This document shows positions 8,948 to 18,328 of a stretch of DNA of 55,464 nt, piece after piece. Position numbers and translations under genes: made by a program. Below the pieces are notes generated by a model. It made no database searches and was not told the DNA's origin. It was given only the letters and a program-made list of their open reading frames with translations. Origin of the DNA: Allorhodopirellula solitaria (lineage in GTDB: Bacteria; Planctomycetota; Planctomycetia; Pirellulales; Pirellulaceae); assembly GCF_007859855.1 (NCBI RefSeq), contig NZ_SJPK01000007.1, forward strand, positions 93,077-148,540, read 5' to 3'. The stretch's first letter is position 1. Each line of letters begins with the position of its first letter.

Positions 8948-9968
8948 TTGCTTTGAGTCGAGCGGCATGACGTTGGTTTGGGTACGGATGGAGAATACGT
9001 GGGGCCGGGAGATGTTTGCGTGCGAGTCGCTGCATTCGTGACCATGTCCAGCGAGAACGTTGAGAACGGCGACGGAGAACCGCCAGCCACATCTTCACAA
9101 TCTCATCACGAAACAGTTGCGAGCGGACCCTATTCAAAGGCACGGCGTGATAATTCAGCCAGCCTTGCACGACCTTTCCCAACCAGCGACCGGTTTCACC
9201 TACCGGACGATGACGATGACGCCTTAGCTTCTCTTTAATCTCCGCTAACTTCGCTTGGATTCGCTTGGCGATGCTGATCCGTTTCACCCTGAACCGCCCA
9301 CCACGACGGGTTACGTCGCACACATGGGTGAAGCCCAAGAAGTCAAACGTCTCTGGGGTGCCAAGTCCACGCTCAGCGCGATTGCTCGCGGCGAAACGGC
9401 CAAATTCGAGAAGTCGGGTTTTCCCGCCGTGTAGCTCCAAGCCAAACTTACCCATCCGCTCTTTAATAGCTTCAAGACAAGCAACCGCTTCATAGCGGTG
9501 CTGAAAGCCGATGATAAAATCATCCGCGTAGCGGACAATCACGACATCACCACGACAGTTTCGACCACGCCAATTCTGTATCCACAGGTCCAAAACATAA
9601 TGCAGAAACACGCTACCAAGTAACGGTAAAATCACTGCTCCTTGGGGTGTCCCCACGGTCGTCGCTGACCATTGCCCCTCCTCGCTGACCCCGGCGCGAA
9701 GCCATTTACGGATCAATCGGAGGATGCGTTTGTCACCGATTCGGTGCTCTAAAAATTTGACTAACCACTCGTGGTCAATCGTATCAACGAACCCTTTGAT
9801 ATCGGCGTCCAGTCCCCAATTCACCTTCTGGCTTGTGATCGCGACATCCAACGCATCAAGCGCCGTATGTTGAGAGCGACCAGGCCGCAACCCGTAACTG
9901 AAGCCGAGAAAATCCACTTCATAGACGCTGTTCAACACGCACATGACCGCTTTCTGGACGAGTTTGTG
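8881..9968 (-). mobile_element. 5'-truncated group II intron (3' portion)
   Basis: On the minus strand a reverse-transcriptase/maturase reading frame is followed at its stop by a sequence resembling group II intron domain V and a domain VI-like hairpin, so the 3' end of a group II intron lies near 8881. The 5' part (domains I-IV start, and the RT N-terminus) is missing. At 9969 the intron sequence gives way to an unrelated inverted-repeat element. It is therefore an immobile remnant unless supplied in trans. Confidence 0.75.
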
Positions 9969-10145
9969 GCTCATCCGACGGAAGCGTGCGCTGGAGGTTT
10001 TGGAGGCATGGCTCCAGTATCCAATGATTGATTTGTCGGAGGTGATAGTGGATGTTAGGCTGGAGTTGCCGGGAGAAACGGAGCCGAGCTCTGCAGAGGT
10101 GCTGGCTTGGCAAGGGATATCTCGGTCGCCAGCGTTTCCCTGCAA
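8937..10145 (-). pseudogene. ltrA: Group II intron reverse transcriptase/maturase, N-terminally truncated and fused to a repeat
   Basis: From about residue 61 (KLVQKAVMCVL) to the end the 402-residue frame is a clear LtrA-type RT-maturase. It has SYGLRPGRS, LDADIKGFVDTIDHEWL (catalytic Asp), GTPQGAV, the YADD active site (residues 206-209), FDFLGFTH, the maturase X domain with QGWLNYHAVP, and the HPYPNQRH C-terminus. Fingers motifs RT0/RT1 are absent. Residues 1-59 are translated from the inverted-repeat element at 9969-10285 and are not RT-like. GTPQGAVILPLL also deviates from the usual GTPQGAVISPLL, consistent with decay. I see no remnant of the missing RT N-terminus beyond 10285, so this is a deletion or recombination product, not a simple insertion. 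Confidence 0.85.
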
Positions 10146-10285
10146 AAGCGGTACGCCAATGGTGTTGCCGGTCCCTGGCGGACATTCGTTCGTCAGGGAC
10201 GCATTTCTGTAAGATTATTGGATACGAGAGCCATGCCTAGAAAAACCTTCCCCTGTGCTCCGCGCACGCTTCCGTCGGATGAGCC
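9969..10285 (-). mobile_element. MITE-like 317-bp inverted-repeat element, copy A
   Basis: Both ends carry the same terminal inverted repeat. The outer 24 bp match perfectly, beginning GGCTCATCCGACGGAAG on each strand, and similarity continues imperfectly for about 50 bp more (GGCATGGCTC..GTATCCAAT). The reverse complement aligns almost base for base with 33982-34299, so I orient this copy as minus relative to copy B. There is no transposase inside. Its left edge joins directly to the truncated RT gene. A short frame reading ARDISVASVSLQKRYANGV is shared by both copies but I do not call it a gene. Confidence 0.9.
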
Positions 10286-10502
10286 CCAAATAGTCCCCAG
10301 CAGAGTGCTGTGGTCCCTTGCGGGACTAAAGAACATCACTTCAGCTCATTCTCCCCAAACACTCTAGCGGGCAGTGCGGTAGTGAATAATTCCAAGCCAA
10401 GATAGCTTGACGCTCCCGCGTTTAGCGATTGCGGGGCTCAGACCAACTCGGTAGCTTAACCGGATTCGTGTCGGTTCTTATCAGGTCACAAGGAGGAAAG
10501 AG
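10286..10502. other. Unassigned intergenic stretch
   Basis: Nothing RT-like or otherwise coding is visible on either strand between the inverted-repeat element and the next gene. The last bases hold the strong Shine-Dalgarno AAGGAGGAAAG (10490-10500) of the following gene. Confidence 0.5.
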
Positions 10503-10883
10503 ATGCAGGCACTCCAAGCCGTCGTTTCCAAATTACTGGTGCTGGCGGTTATCGCGTCGATTAGCCTCTCAGTGGTACTCGGGATCGGGCTGATACTGGG
10601 CTACGTCCTCAACCGCTTGATACCGAGCATCGAACTTGGGATCGCGACCTTGTGCGGCCTGGCCGCGGTCGGGATTTGTGGGTTTGTTCTGGTCAGCCTA
10701 TTTCGCACCTACGCAGCCTCGCTGGAAATGGCGGGCTCCACCGAGGAGGATGAGCTCGAGGTTTCGGACTTACTGACCGAAGCACAGCTCGAGCAGATCA
10801 CGAGTAAGCTCAGTGAAGAAGTGCTCCTGCAAATGGACTTGGAGCACCGCCAAACAGCACGCCGCTCCAAGAATCGCCGTTAA
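10503..10883 (+). CDS. Small two-helix membrane protein, unknown function
   Basis: The 126-residue protein starts at an ATG placed 2 bp after AAGGAGGAAAG, one of the best ribosome sites in the window. Two hydrophobic helices are predicted by eye (about 10-35 and 44-68), followed by an acidic then basic soluble tail (EEDELEVSDLLTEAQLEQI and ending RRSKNRR). I do not recognise a family. It is followed by a 264-bp gap before the ComM-like gene, so operon membership is unclear. The shape would suit a small membrane scaffold or stress protein, but that is not supported further. Confidence 0.75.
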   Translation: MQALQAVVSKLLVLAVIASISLSVVLGIGLILGYVLNRLIPSIELGIATLCGLAAVGICGFVLVSLFRTYAASLEMAGSTEEDELEVSDLLTEAQLEQITSKLSEEVLLQMDLEHRQTARRSKNRR

Positions 10884-11147
10884 GGTGGCATGAGGGATTC
10901 TCTCAATTTGGTCACTAGCAACCGGGACTTCACGGCCCCGGCAATCATTGTGGCCGCCCGTCGGGCTTGACTAACGACGCGTGGAATCGTGAGGCACGGG
11001 GTGCTGGCGGGAGTTCAATCGGCGTGACAACCCCCGGAACCAGCGAGAAAGCGAGCGGATTTGTCGCGGCACGCTGCGGGCGTCTGATCCGGTATGATGG
11101 AGTGGGAATATCGATCAGACTTTTCCTTTGCGAATACCGAGGCTCTC

Positions 11148-12689
11148 ATGCTGGCGCGACTGAAGACGTTCACGTTATTGGGCATTGAGGCAATGCCGGT
11201 CGATGTGGAAGTCGACATTTCGCCTGCAGCGATGCCCAAGACGATTCTGGTCGGGCTGCCTGATACGGCCGTCAAGGAATCCACACACCGGGTCGAGCGG
11301 GCGATCTCCAACAGCGGTTTCATCCGCCCCACCGATCGTGTCGTGATCAACTTGGCTCCTGGCGATCTGCCCAAGCAAGCCCCCTCGTTCGATCTACCCA
11401 TCGCCCTGGGTGTGCTCGCTGGTAGCGGTCAGCTCGATGCCGAGCGGATTGAGGACTACGCCGTCGTTGGCGAACTGGCCCTCGAAGGCATCACCCGGCC
11501 GATCAAAGGCGTGCTGTCGATCGCGATCGAAGCCGCCAAAGATCAAGCACTCAAAGGATTGATCGTGCCCTCGGAGAATGCACCCGAGGCGGCAGTGGTG
11601 GAAGACCTCGAAGTCATCGCAGTCGATTCTCTGGCGCAGTGCGTGGCGTTTCTAGCGGGCGAGATTGAAATCCCTGCCGTGCCCAGTCGTTTGGATGAGA
11701 TTTTCGAGCAGTTCAGCGAATACGACGTCGACTTTGCCGACGTCCGGGGCCAGGAACTTGCCAAGCGGGCAATGACCTTGGCCGCCGCCGGTCGCCATAA
11801 TTTACTGATGATAGGTCCCCCCGGATCTGGCAAGACCATGCTCGCCAAACGGATCCCCACGGTCCTGCCCCAGCTCTTGCCCGCCGAGTCGATCGAGACG
11901 ACTCGCATCTATAGCGCCGTCGGCCAACTGCCATCGAAACAACCGCTGCTGGCCAAACGCCCCTTTCGCTGCCCGCACCACACGATCAGTGACGCGGGGT
12001 TGGTCGGCGGCGGCAGTCCGCCTTCACCGGGCGAAATCAGCAAAGCCCACAATGGCATCTTGTTTCTCGACGAGCTGCCGGAGTTCAACCGCAAGACGCT
12101 CGAAGTCATGCGGCAACCGCTCGAGGATGGCGTCGTGACAATCTCACGAGCCCTTCGCAGCACCACGTTTCCGTCCGACTTCATGCTGATCGCGGCGGCC
12201 AACCCCTGCCCCTGCGGCTACCGCAGCGACCCCAGACGAAGTTGCAATTGCACACCACCCCAAATTGAAAGGTATATGGGAAAAATCTCCGGACCACTGC
12301 TCGACCGGATCGACATTCATATCGAAGTCCCCGCGGTTCCCTTTGAAGAACTCTCGGCCAAGACCACGACCACCGAGAGCAGCGCGATGATGCGTGAGAA
12401 CGTTGTCCGCGCCCGGGCCGCGCAAAGCGATCGATTCCAGAACAGTCCCGTACGTTACAACGCGCAGATGACCAGCCGTCAGGTCCGCCAATACTGTGAA
12501 CTCAACACAGCCAGTAAGCAACTCCTACGCGTGGGCGTGGAGTCGCTCGGCCTCTCGGCCCGCGCCCACGACAAAATCCTGCGAGTTGCCCGGACCATCG
12601 CCGACATCGCCGCCAGCGACAAGATCGAAGAAGAGCATCTCGCCGAAGCAATCAGCTACCGAAACCTCGACGCCGATCTGTGGGTGTAA
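11148..12689 (+). CDS. comM: YifB/ComM family Mg-chelatase-like AAA+ ATPase
   Basis: The 513-residue protein has the three-part ComM/YifB layout. The N-terminal ChlI-like domain contains KTFTLLGIEAMPVDVEVDI, VGLPDTAVKES and NLAPGDLPKQAPSFDLPIALG. The AAA+ core has Walker A GPPGSGKT (from residue 223), Walker B GILFLDELPEF and NPCPCGY, followed by DRIDIHIEVP. The C-terminal domain has SARAHDKILRVARTIADL-like sequence. In Vibrio, ComM is a helicase promoting branch migration during natural transformation; other roles are possible. The start at 11148 fits the family; an upstream ATG at 11094 would add 18 unrelated residues. Confidence 0.95.
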   Translation: MLARLKTFTLLGIEAMPVDVEVDISPAAMPKTILVGLPDTAVKESTHRVERAISNSGFIRPTDRVVINLAPGDLPKQAPSFDLPIALGVLAGSGQLDAERIEDYAVVGELALEGITRPIKGVLSIAIEAAKDQALKGLIVPSENAPEAAVVEDLEVIAVDSLAQCVAFLAGEIEIPAVPSRLDEIFEQFSEYDVDFADVRGQELAKRAMTLAAAGRHNLLMIGPPGSGKTMLAKRIPTVLPQLLPAESIETTRIYSAVGQLPSKQPLLAKRPFRCPHHTISDAGLVGGGSPPSPGEISKAHNGILFLDELPEFNRKTLEVMRQPLEDGVVTISRALRSTTFPSDFMLIAAANPCPCGYRSDPRRSCNCTPPQIERYMGKISGPLLDRIDIHIEVPAVPFEELSAKTTTTESSAMMRENVVRARAAQSDRFQNSPVRYNAQMTSRQVRQYCELNTASKQLLRVGVESLGLSARAHDKILRVARTIADIAASDKIEEEHLAEAISYRNLDADLWV

Positions 12690-13113
12690 CAAGAAAGCAC
12701 GGGCAAATGAATACGGAGATAGAGAAACAACAAATAGAGCCGCCCCGTTGGAGCTACCGCGAGGTGGTGGCTTCTGAAATCCCAGGCGTTGCCTGGGGCT
12801 GTCATAGGACTGCCCCGTTGGGGCGTTGTCATGAGCTATCTTCTGCAATCGATAGAATGCTGCAATCATTAAATCGGCGTCCCTCGCGTTTAACGGGGCA
12901 TGATGAACAAGCGTCGAATTGGAAGTGGGCGAGGCGACGAGCTGTTGATTACCCAGAAAGCCCGATCCCCTGTCAGCTTGTCTGACAGGGGATCGCCGTT
13001 TCGTGATTAGAAAGATGGAGCGTACACCCCGCTCCCATGTGGGCTTGCCCCGCATGAGAGCAAAGTTTTCCGGCTTGGTTTCCTGTCAGACAAGCTGACT
13101 GAAGCAGTGCCTC
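12690..13113. repeat. Mosaic of palindromic intergenic repeats between comM and the esterase gene
   Basis: There is no gene here. The stretch holds a repeat with paired GCCCCGTTGG motifs (about 12735-12832), a GAGGCGACGAGCTGTTGATT motif (about 12934) that recurs inverted near 33300, and a perfect 13-bp stem hairpin, GATCCCCTGTCAG/CTGACAGGGGATC (12964-12994). The core of that hairpin, GTCAGCTTGTCTGACAGG (12972-12989), recurs as its reverse complement at 13081-13098. These resemble dispersed extragenic repeats of planctomycete genomes. The hairpins may also end transcription of the convergent flanking genes. Confidence 0.75.
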
Positions 13114-14127
13114 CTATCGTGGAGGACTTCGCTCTCCCTCGGCACGACTCTTGGAAGTGCTTGCTGACGGGCCGTGTTGTTGCGTGTTTGGGTGTTTCAG
13201 ATTCTTTTCAAAAAAGTCGCTGACCAGCTCGTCAATCGGCGCTTCGCTGAACGCTCTTCCACCGTGCCCGGCTCCTTCGATGGTGTGGAAATGAACAGGA
13301 ACCTGCACCTTTTTGAGAGCGTTGAAGAGAAGCTCGCTTTGATTGAGCGGTACGGTGCCGTCCTGATCTCCGTGCACAATCAAGAAGGGAGGATCGTCCT
13401 TGCTCACGTACGTGATGGGGTTGACCCGTCGGGCTTTCTCGAGATTCTCCAACACGGCGCCACCAATCAGCTTCGCCTCGGGTGAGTTCGCTCGCGCATG
13501 ACGCTGATAGTCAGGTGTTGTCACGAATGCTTCGAAGTCGGTGGGCCCATAAAAATCACAAACAGCCTCAACGGCGCTGGATTGTTCGAGATTCTTTCCC
13601 ACGTCAAATTCTTTGACATCACCACTTGAGGCAACCAGGGCCGCCAGGTGTCCACCGGCAGAGCTTCCCCAGACGCCCACTCGCTCTCGATCGAGGTGAT
13701 ATTCGTCGGCGTGCGCACGAAGCCAACGAATGGCTGCCTTGCAGTCTTCGATCTGTGCGGGGAACTGAGCCTGGTCGCTCAGCCGATAGCCAATACTCGC
13801 AATGGCGTAACCCTGCTTCGCAAAACCCGCGCGGAGAGGCAAGCAGTAATCTTTGCTGCCAGCCTGCCAGCCGCCGCCGTGAATCCATACGATCACTGGC
13901 AATGGCTTCGACGACTCGGGCAGATAAAGATCAAGCCGCTGGCGGCTGTCGTCGCCTTCAGCATACGCCAAGTCACGATGGGCGGTCACACCGTCGAGGG
14001 AACGCGAAGCATTGACGCGGCGCTGTGCTTGGCGACGTTGAGCCTGTGCGTAGGACTGCACCGTCATGACGATCATCACAGCGACGCAGCACACAATACG
14101 AACGATGGGGAGAACAAGTCGATTCAT
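13114..14127 (-). CDS. Secreted alpha/beta-hydrolase (BD-FAE/acetylesterase type)
   Basis: The 337-residue protein has an N-terminal signal segment (residues 1-28, ending near SYAQA). The alpha/beta-hydrolase core has HGGG (83-86) for the oxyanion hole, the nucleophile elbow GSSAG with Ser156, the acid in HGDQD (Asp256) and His288 in GAGHGG. These match the hormone-sensitive-lipase/BD-FAE branch, which often removes acetyl or feruloyl esters from polysaccharides. A low-complexity tail (QQHGPSASTSKSRAEG) ends the protein. It lies 114 bp downstream of the FAD oxidoreductase on the same strand and may share its transcript. The substrate is unknown. Confidence 0.9.
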   Translation of the reverse strand: MNRLVLPIVRIVCCVAVMIVMTVQSYAQAQRRQAQRRVNASRSLDGVTAHRDLAYAEGDDSRQRLDLYLPESSKPLPVIVWIHGGGWQAGSKDYCLPLRAGFAKQGYAIASIGYRLSDQAQFPAQIEDCKAAIRWLRAHADEYHLDRERVGVWGSSAGGHLAALVASSGDVKEFDVGKNLEQSSAVEAVCDFYGPTDFEAFVTTPDYQRHARANSPEAKLIGGAVLENLEKARRVNPITYVSKDDPPFLIVHGDQDGTVPLNQSELLFNALKKVQVPVHFHTIEGAGHGGRAFSEAPIDELVSDFFEKNLKHPNTQQHGPSASTSKSRAEGERSPPR

Positions 14128-14241
14128 GAAACGCTTTCCTTCTTTGCATGAAGGTCATCATTGATACCGGGTGTTGGCTGCGATATCCGACAGCCCCATC
14201 AATGTACTCGATCCCAGCGTCATCTTGTGGCGATTCAGGAT

Positions 14242-16317
14242 TTACTGCGTCGAAGGCTTCACCGGTAGTAACTGCAGTGCATCGATGATGACAAAGCCAG
14301 CCGTTTGGTGGTTGCTGATCGAAATGGTCGTTTCGACGTCGCTATCAAGCTGGACGTTGCCGACGAGGATGAACGATTGCTGTGACGGCAGTGGCTCGGT
14401 TTGATCCACCGTGAATGTACTTTCAAAGTCGCCGCTGGTGACGGTCACTGGAACGTTTGTCGCGCGACTATCGTGTGCCGAGTAGGCCATCCGCAATCGA
14501 TACTGGCCCGAGTCAGGCACCTCGAACCGAAACGTCGCTGTGGACGCGCCGTCGCCGATCTGAAGTGAGTCCTTCTCGCCGCTAAAGAGGTAGCCACTGC
14601 CGATGAAGGGTTTGAAACCTGTTGAGCGGGACCACTCGCCTGCCAGTGTCGCCTCGGTATCGTCGAGAACCGTTCCCGGCAATGTTTCGGGAGCGATGGA
14701 GCGGTCTGGTGATGGCAGATCGGGGACATCGGGAAGTTCCAGAACCTGATCCTGGACCAACAGATTCTTGCGGAGTTCGTTATACGGTAGTTGCTGCACG
14801 GCGATGTCAGCTTCGGCTGCGAGTGCTGCGGCGACGCCTGCACTTTGGCCGATGATCATCCAGGTCCCCTCGATACGCAGCGACGAGATGCCAACATGCG
14901 TGCAGGACAGTGCCACCGGTACGAGTAGATTGTCACATTGCTCTGGTGCGGGCAGGATGGAACGATAGGGCACGTGATAGGCGTAACCCTGTTTCGGATC
15001 CTGGCGTCTGACGGGGAAGATCGTCCCTTCGTTAATCACCCCTCCGCCTTCCAAGGCGACGCGTTGGCAGTCGTGCGAGTCGATCGGGAAGGAAGACACC
15101 GCAATCGGGTCCTCTTTCTCGGGCTCTTGCAGGATGTCTTTCTGAGAGATGACATACATGCCCTTCATGCGTCGTGACTCGCGGACATAGAGGGCCGGTG
15201 AGAAGTGATCGTCGCTCGCAAACTCGTCTTGGCACAGGCCGAGAACGGCGTAGCGTTTGCGGACGCTTTCGGGCACGGCCGGATCTGTTGTGAGGAAGTG
15301 AATGAACTCGAGCGTGTATTGCTTGTGCGCCTCCCAGATTTTCTTCCTTCCCGCCTCGTCGGCGGAGTGCCAGTCCTTGGCACCACCGACCAGCCCCAGT
15401 GAAAATTGCCCGCCGATCGAATTGTTGCCATCGAGTTTTCCGCCAGGCAGCGGGTAGAGATCGAATCCGATGTCCACTCCGGCCTTCAGAGCGCGTCGCA
15501 TCACCTCAAATCGAGCGGGATCATAATGATCCGGTTTGGGCATCGGCACGCGATTATCGGGATCGGAGGTCAAGCACAGCCGGAAGCTGTAGGTCATCAC
15601 GTTCTCGTCGCCCTCGTCGTCGGGCCCGGCATCGTCAGACGTGACGAACGGCAACAGATCACCGTTCTCGTCAAAGCCGTTGATGTTCATCGGCTTCTTC
15701 GGGTATTGCTTGCCCGCCCGGGACTCATGGTAGTCCTCTCGGCGATCACGACCGATCGTCCAATCAACGCCGGCGGCCGCCATCAGATCACCTTCGTAGG
15801 TGCCGTCAACGAAGACCTTGCCGGTAAACGTACCGTTTTTGGTAACCAGCGACGTGATTTGCGGGCCGTCCTTGGTGACCGATTGGAGATATCGCCTCGT
15901 CAGCAAAGTTACCCCGGCTTCATCAAGCATCTGTCTGGTCACCCGCATGGCCACGTGCGGTTCAAAGGTCCATCGCGACTGATCTTTCGTCTCCGGGCGA
16001 TAAGGTGCTGGAAGCCCGCGATCGGTGTAGTCCGCAACGATGCGTCGGTGCCACTCATCAAACAGGCCCATCACCGTACTGCGAACCATTTGGTTGGAAT
16101 CGCAGTGACTCAGCCCGCCGGTACTCATTGCGCCGACGTGATCGGTTGGCTCCAACAGAATCACCGACGCGCCCTGGCGAGCGGCCGCAATCGCAGCGCA
16201 GAACCCGCCGGGAGTCGAACCGTAGACGATAACGTCCGCCTCACTCTCAGCCGTGGCTCGCGGAGTGAGCAGCGCGGTCGACGCGACGAGAAGAACAAGC
16301 AGACAGATCGATGGCAT
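14242..16317 (-). CDS. Secreted FAD-dependent oxidoreductase with C-terminal golvesin/xanthan-lyase-like domain
   Basis: The 691-residue protein has a cleavable signal peptide (about 1-23) and an FAD-binding Rossmann start, VIVYGSTPGGFCAAIAAARQG (the GxxxGG variant). A long FAD_oxidored-type region follows, with DGTYEGDLMAAAGV, SMPIDSHD-like sequence, YHVPYRSI and GTWMIIGQSAGVAAALA. A beta-sandwich of about 120 residues closes the protein (TLAGEWSRSTGFKPFIGSGY to ISNHQTAGFVIIDALQLL), which resembles the golvesin/xanthan-lyase CBM-like module. Such proteins are common in planctomycetes near glycan genes. The substrate is not known and carbohydrate binding by the last domain is inferred. Confidence 0.88.
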   Translation of the reverse strand: MPSICLLVLLVASTALLTPRATAESEADVIVYGSTPGGFCAAIAAARQGASVILLEPTDHVGAMSTGGLSHCDSNQMVRSTVMGLFDEWHRRIVADYTDRGLPAPYRPETKDQSRWTFEPHVAMRVTRQMLDEAGVTLLTRRYLQSVTKDGPQITSLVTKNGTFTGKVFVDGTYEGDLMAAAGVDWTIGRDRREDYHESRAGKQYPKKPMNINGFDENGDLLPFVTSDDAGPDDEGDENVMTYSFRLCLTSDPDNRVPMPKPDHYDPARFEVMRRALKAGVDIGFDLYPLPGGKLDGNNSIGGQFSLGLVGGAKDWHSADEAGRKKIWEAHKQYTLEFIHFLTTDPAVPESVRKRYAVLGLCQDEFASDDHFSPALYVRESRRMKGMYVISQKDILQEPEKEDPIAVSSFPIDSHDCQRVALEGGGVINEGTIFPVRRQDPKQGYAYHVPYRSILPAPEQCDNLLVPVALSCTHVGISSLRIEGTWMIIGQSAGVAAALAAEADIAVQQLPYNELRKNLLVQDQVLELPDVPDLPSPDRSIAPETLPGTVLDDTEATLAGEWSRSTGFKPFIGSGYLFSGEKDSLQIGDGASTATFRFEVPDSGQYRLRMAYSAHDSRATNVPVTVTSGDFESTFTVDQTEPLPSQQSFILVGNVQLDSDVETTISISNHQTAGFVIIDALQLLPVKPSTQ

Positions 16318-16527
16318 CTTAAATTCCTATTGGACGTCGGCGGAGAAGCGATGAAGAAAACTCATTTAGAAAACAACGAATGGCCGTGCTTCGTCGAATC
16401 AGCCTGCTCGATCCTTTCTCCTAAAAGTGAGAACGATTCCGGCGGACCCTGAACCGCGCGATCAACGAAGATAGGCTACAATGCCGGTTCACGAACTTGC
16501 TTTTTTAACTTACCGAGAGGAAACACA

Positions 16528-16704
16528 ATGATCCGATCTACTTTCACTTGGCTTGCCCTGCTGTCGACATTGAGCGTCGTAACAGGATGTGGTTCTAGCG
16601 ATTCCAAAGTCGTCACCGAAGGAGTCGAGCAGTCAGAGATCGAAAAGTACAATGAGATGGTCGCCAAAGAGAGCGAAGGGATGACAAAAGAAGATAGCAA
16701 ATAA
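16528..16704 (+). CDS. Tiny lipoprotein (58 aa), unknown function
   Basis: An ATG at 16528 follows GAGAGGAAA by 5 bp and opens a 58-codon frame. It encodes a positively charged start (MIRS), a hydrophobic stretch and the lipobox VTGC (Cys at residue 20). A short, very polar tail rich in Ser, Glu and Lys follows (GSSDSKVVTEGVEQSEIEK..). It is followed by a strong bidirectional terminator. It is convergent with the DUF1559 gene. Small secreted lipoproteins of this form are often seen beside DUF1559 genes in planctomycetes (general knowledge). Function is unknown. Confidence 0.8.
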   Translation: MIRSTFTWLALLSTLSVVTGCGSSDSKVVTEGVEQSEIEKYNEMVAKESEGMTKEDSK

Positions 16705-16759
16705 GCAGGTGGTACGGTTCGAAGATCACGCCAGGTACGGGTGATTGGAAAAACAACGA

Positions 16760-16792
16760 AAAAACCCGGAGCTGTGAAGGCTCCGGGTTTTT
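16760..16792. terminator. Bidirectional rho-independent terminator
   Basis: The stem CCCGGAGC (16765-16772)/GCTCCGGG (16780-16787) has a 7-nt loop and is flanked by A5 on the left and T5 on the right. It can therefore terminate the rightward tiny lipoprotein gene and the leftward DUF1559 gene. Confidence 0.9.
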
Positions 16793-16829
16793 CGATTCAG
16801 TACTGAATTCAGTGAGAACGCGTTAACGA

Positions 16830-18065
16830 TCAAAAATCCGTTGAAATCGTTTCTTTGGCAGCCCGCGTCCCCAATGCTCCCCACAATCCGAAAGGACTCT
16901 TGCTGCCTTTCGAGTTGTTGTTAGCGGTCGTGCCACCCTGCCAAACAACTGGATTCGTTTGGTTGCCGGATTCGATAGAGTCCGTGATGAACTTCACCGC
17001 ACCGTCGGCCATCAGCACATGGATGCCGCCTTGGTGACGGCTTGACCCAGTGGCAATCGACTGCCCATTGGAATCATGGGCGACGCAGACCGGGCTGTTC
17101 GGTGGCAAAATCGTATGAGCCATTGACTGCATGATCTGCGCATCGGCCCAACGAAACCCACGTCCTTTCGTCGCTGGTTCCATGTTACCGCTTCGCCAAA
17201 ACTGAGGACGCTCGGGATCGAGCATGTCGGCCTGGAGACAGAGACTTGGATTATCGCGCATCTGAGCCTGGGCAGGTTGCCCAGCGGTGTGCTTTTTGCC
17301 GATCGTCCGAGCATCGTCATCACCGAGGTCGCTCGCAATCTCCATCATCGCGATTGTATTAGAGAGTCCGTCGAGCACATCGCGAAACTTCACTTTCTTG
17401 TGCTGAGTGAAGAACCCACGGTTGGCTCCGTTGGAGTTCTGAGAATACCCCGAGTCTGTGATTGCCGGATAGGCATCAGGGTCAAACGCCCCGTGCTGGG
17501 TCCACCACTGCGAATCACCCATGCAGGCGGCGTAGTTCACACGGCCGAGGGCAGGCAACCCTTCGCCAGGGTCACTGGGGCAGCGGAATCCTGAAATCTC
17601 GGTCGCCCAAGGGAGATAATTGATTTGCGAAGGCCCAGGCCCCATGGCAGGCCAAGGATTCGTGGGGGTCCCAATTCCTGCGCCCAGGTTTCCATCGGTT
17701 CGTTGCGAACTCGGGTTGCTAATCTGCTGCCAAAGAGCCTGCTGTTCGATGAAAGGAGTCATTCCAACCAGCGCGCTGAGACGCCAATGATTGTTGGTGA
17801 CGTAACTGTTGTCCCACCAGTTCTGTCCAGTGTTGGCCTTGTCGTCGGTGCCGACTCCGTGGATGGGAGCTTGGTCGTAGGCACTGTGATAGTTGTGCAA
17901 AGCCAGGCCGAGTTGCTTGACATTGTTACTGCAACTCATTCGTCGAGCGGCTTCACGAGCGGCTTGGACTGCGGGCAATAACAGCCCCACGAGAACGCCG
18001 ATGATCGCAATGACGACCAGCAGTTCCACCAGCGTAAAGCCCTTGGCGGGCCTGAGACGTTTCAT
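16830..18065 (-). CDS. DUF1559 pseudopilin-like protein with H-X9-DG domain
   Basis: The 411-residue protein begins with a type IV prepilin signal ([18 protein letters not shown]; cleavage after Gly of KG|FTLVE) followed by the helix [20 protein letters not shown]. Near the C-terminus [12 protein letters not shown] matches the H-X9-DG motif that defines this large planctomycete family (DUF1559/SBP_bac_10). The ATG at 18065 has GGAG a few bases upstream; a farther in-frame start at 18191 would place 42 residues before the prepilin signal and is rejected. These proteins are thought to be pseudopilins processed by a prepilin peptidase; the individual role is unknown. Confidence 0.95.
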   Translation of the reverse strand: MKRLRPAKGFTLVELLVVIAIIGVLVGLLLPAVQAAREAARRMSCSNNVKQLGLALHNYHSAYDQAPIHGVGTDDKANTGQNWWDNSYVTNNHWRLSALVGMTPFIEQQALWQQISNPSSQRTDGNLGAGIGTPTNPWPAMGPGPSQINYLPWATEISGFRCPSDPGEGLPALGRVNYAACMGDSQWWTQHGAFDPDAYPAITDSGYSQNSNGANRGFFTQHKKVKFRDVLDGLSNTIAMMEIASDLGDDDARTIGKKHTAGQPAQAQMRDNPSLCLQADMLDPERPQFWRSGNMEPATKGRGFRWADAQIMQSMAHTILPPNSPVCVAHDSNGQSIATGSSRHQGGIHVLMADGAVKFITDSIESGNQTNPVVWQGGTTANNNSKGSKSPFGLWGALGTRAAKETISTDF

Positions 18066-18328
18066 AAAAGAACTCCAAAAACTAAACTGAACAATTGAAC
18101 ACGATACGTGACGCAGCAAACCGAGTGACGGCGAGAAAACAGGCCTCTCGACGGCTCGCACTCCGCGAAACAGCCGAGAATCCACCGTCAACCTGCGACA
18201 ATGTCGGTGATTCTACCACAATGACAGGTCTACGCACAACATTGCCCGGAAGTCTGCGAGCATTGCAAATCACTTGGATTCAGCAAAACGACTGCCGTTT
18301 TCTCCGACAAAGTTTGGCGAGCCGAGCT

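Noticed and set aside
10107..10367. Short frame ARDISVASVS.. inside the inverted-repeat element, also present in copy B
   Set aside because: Shared by both copies because the DNA is shared; TTG start without ribosome site, different ends, and no sign of codon-level constraint could be shown by eye.
12525..13055. 176-codon leftward frame between comM and the esterase
   Set aside because: It runs through palindromic repeats and into the comM 3' end; no ribosome site or domain.
15406..16452. 348-codon frame antisense to the FAD oxidoreductase
   Set aside because: It lies opposite a gene with clear family motifs and has no recognisable domain; a shadow of GC-rich coding sequence.
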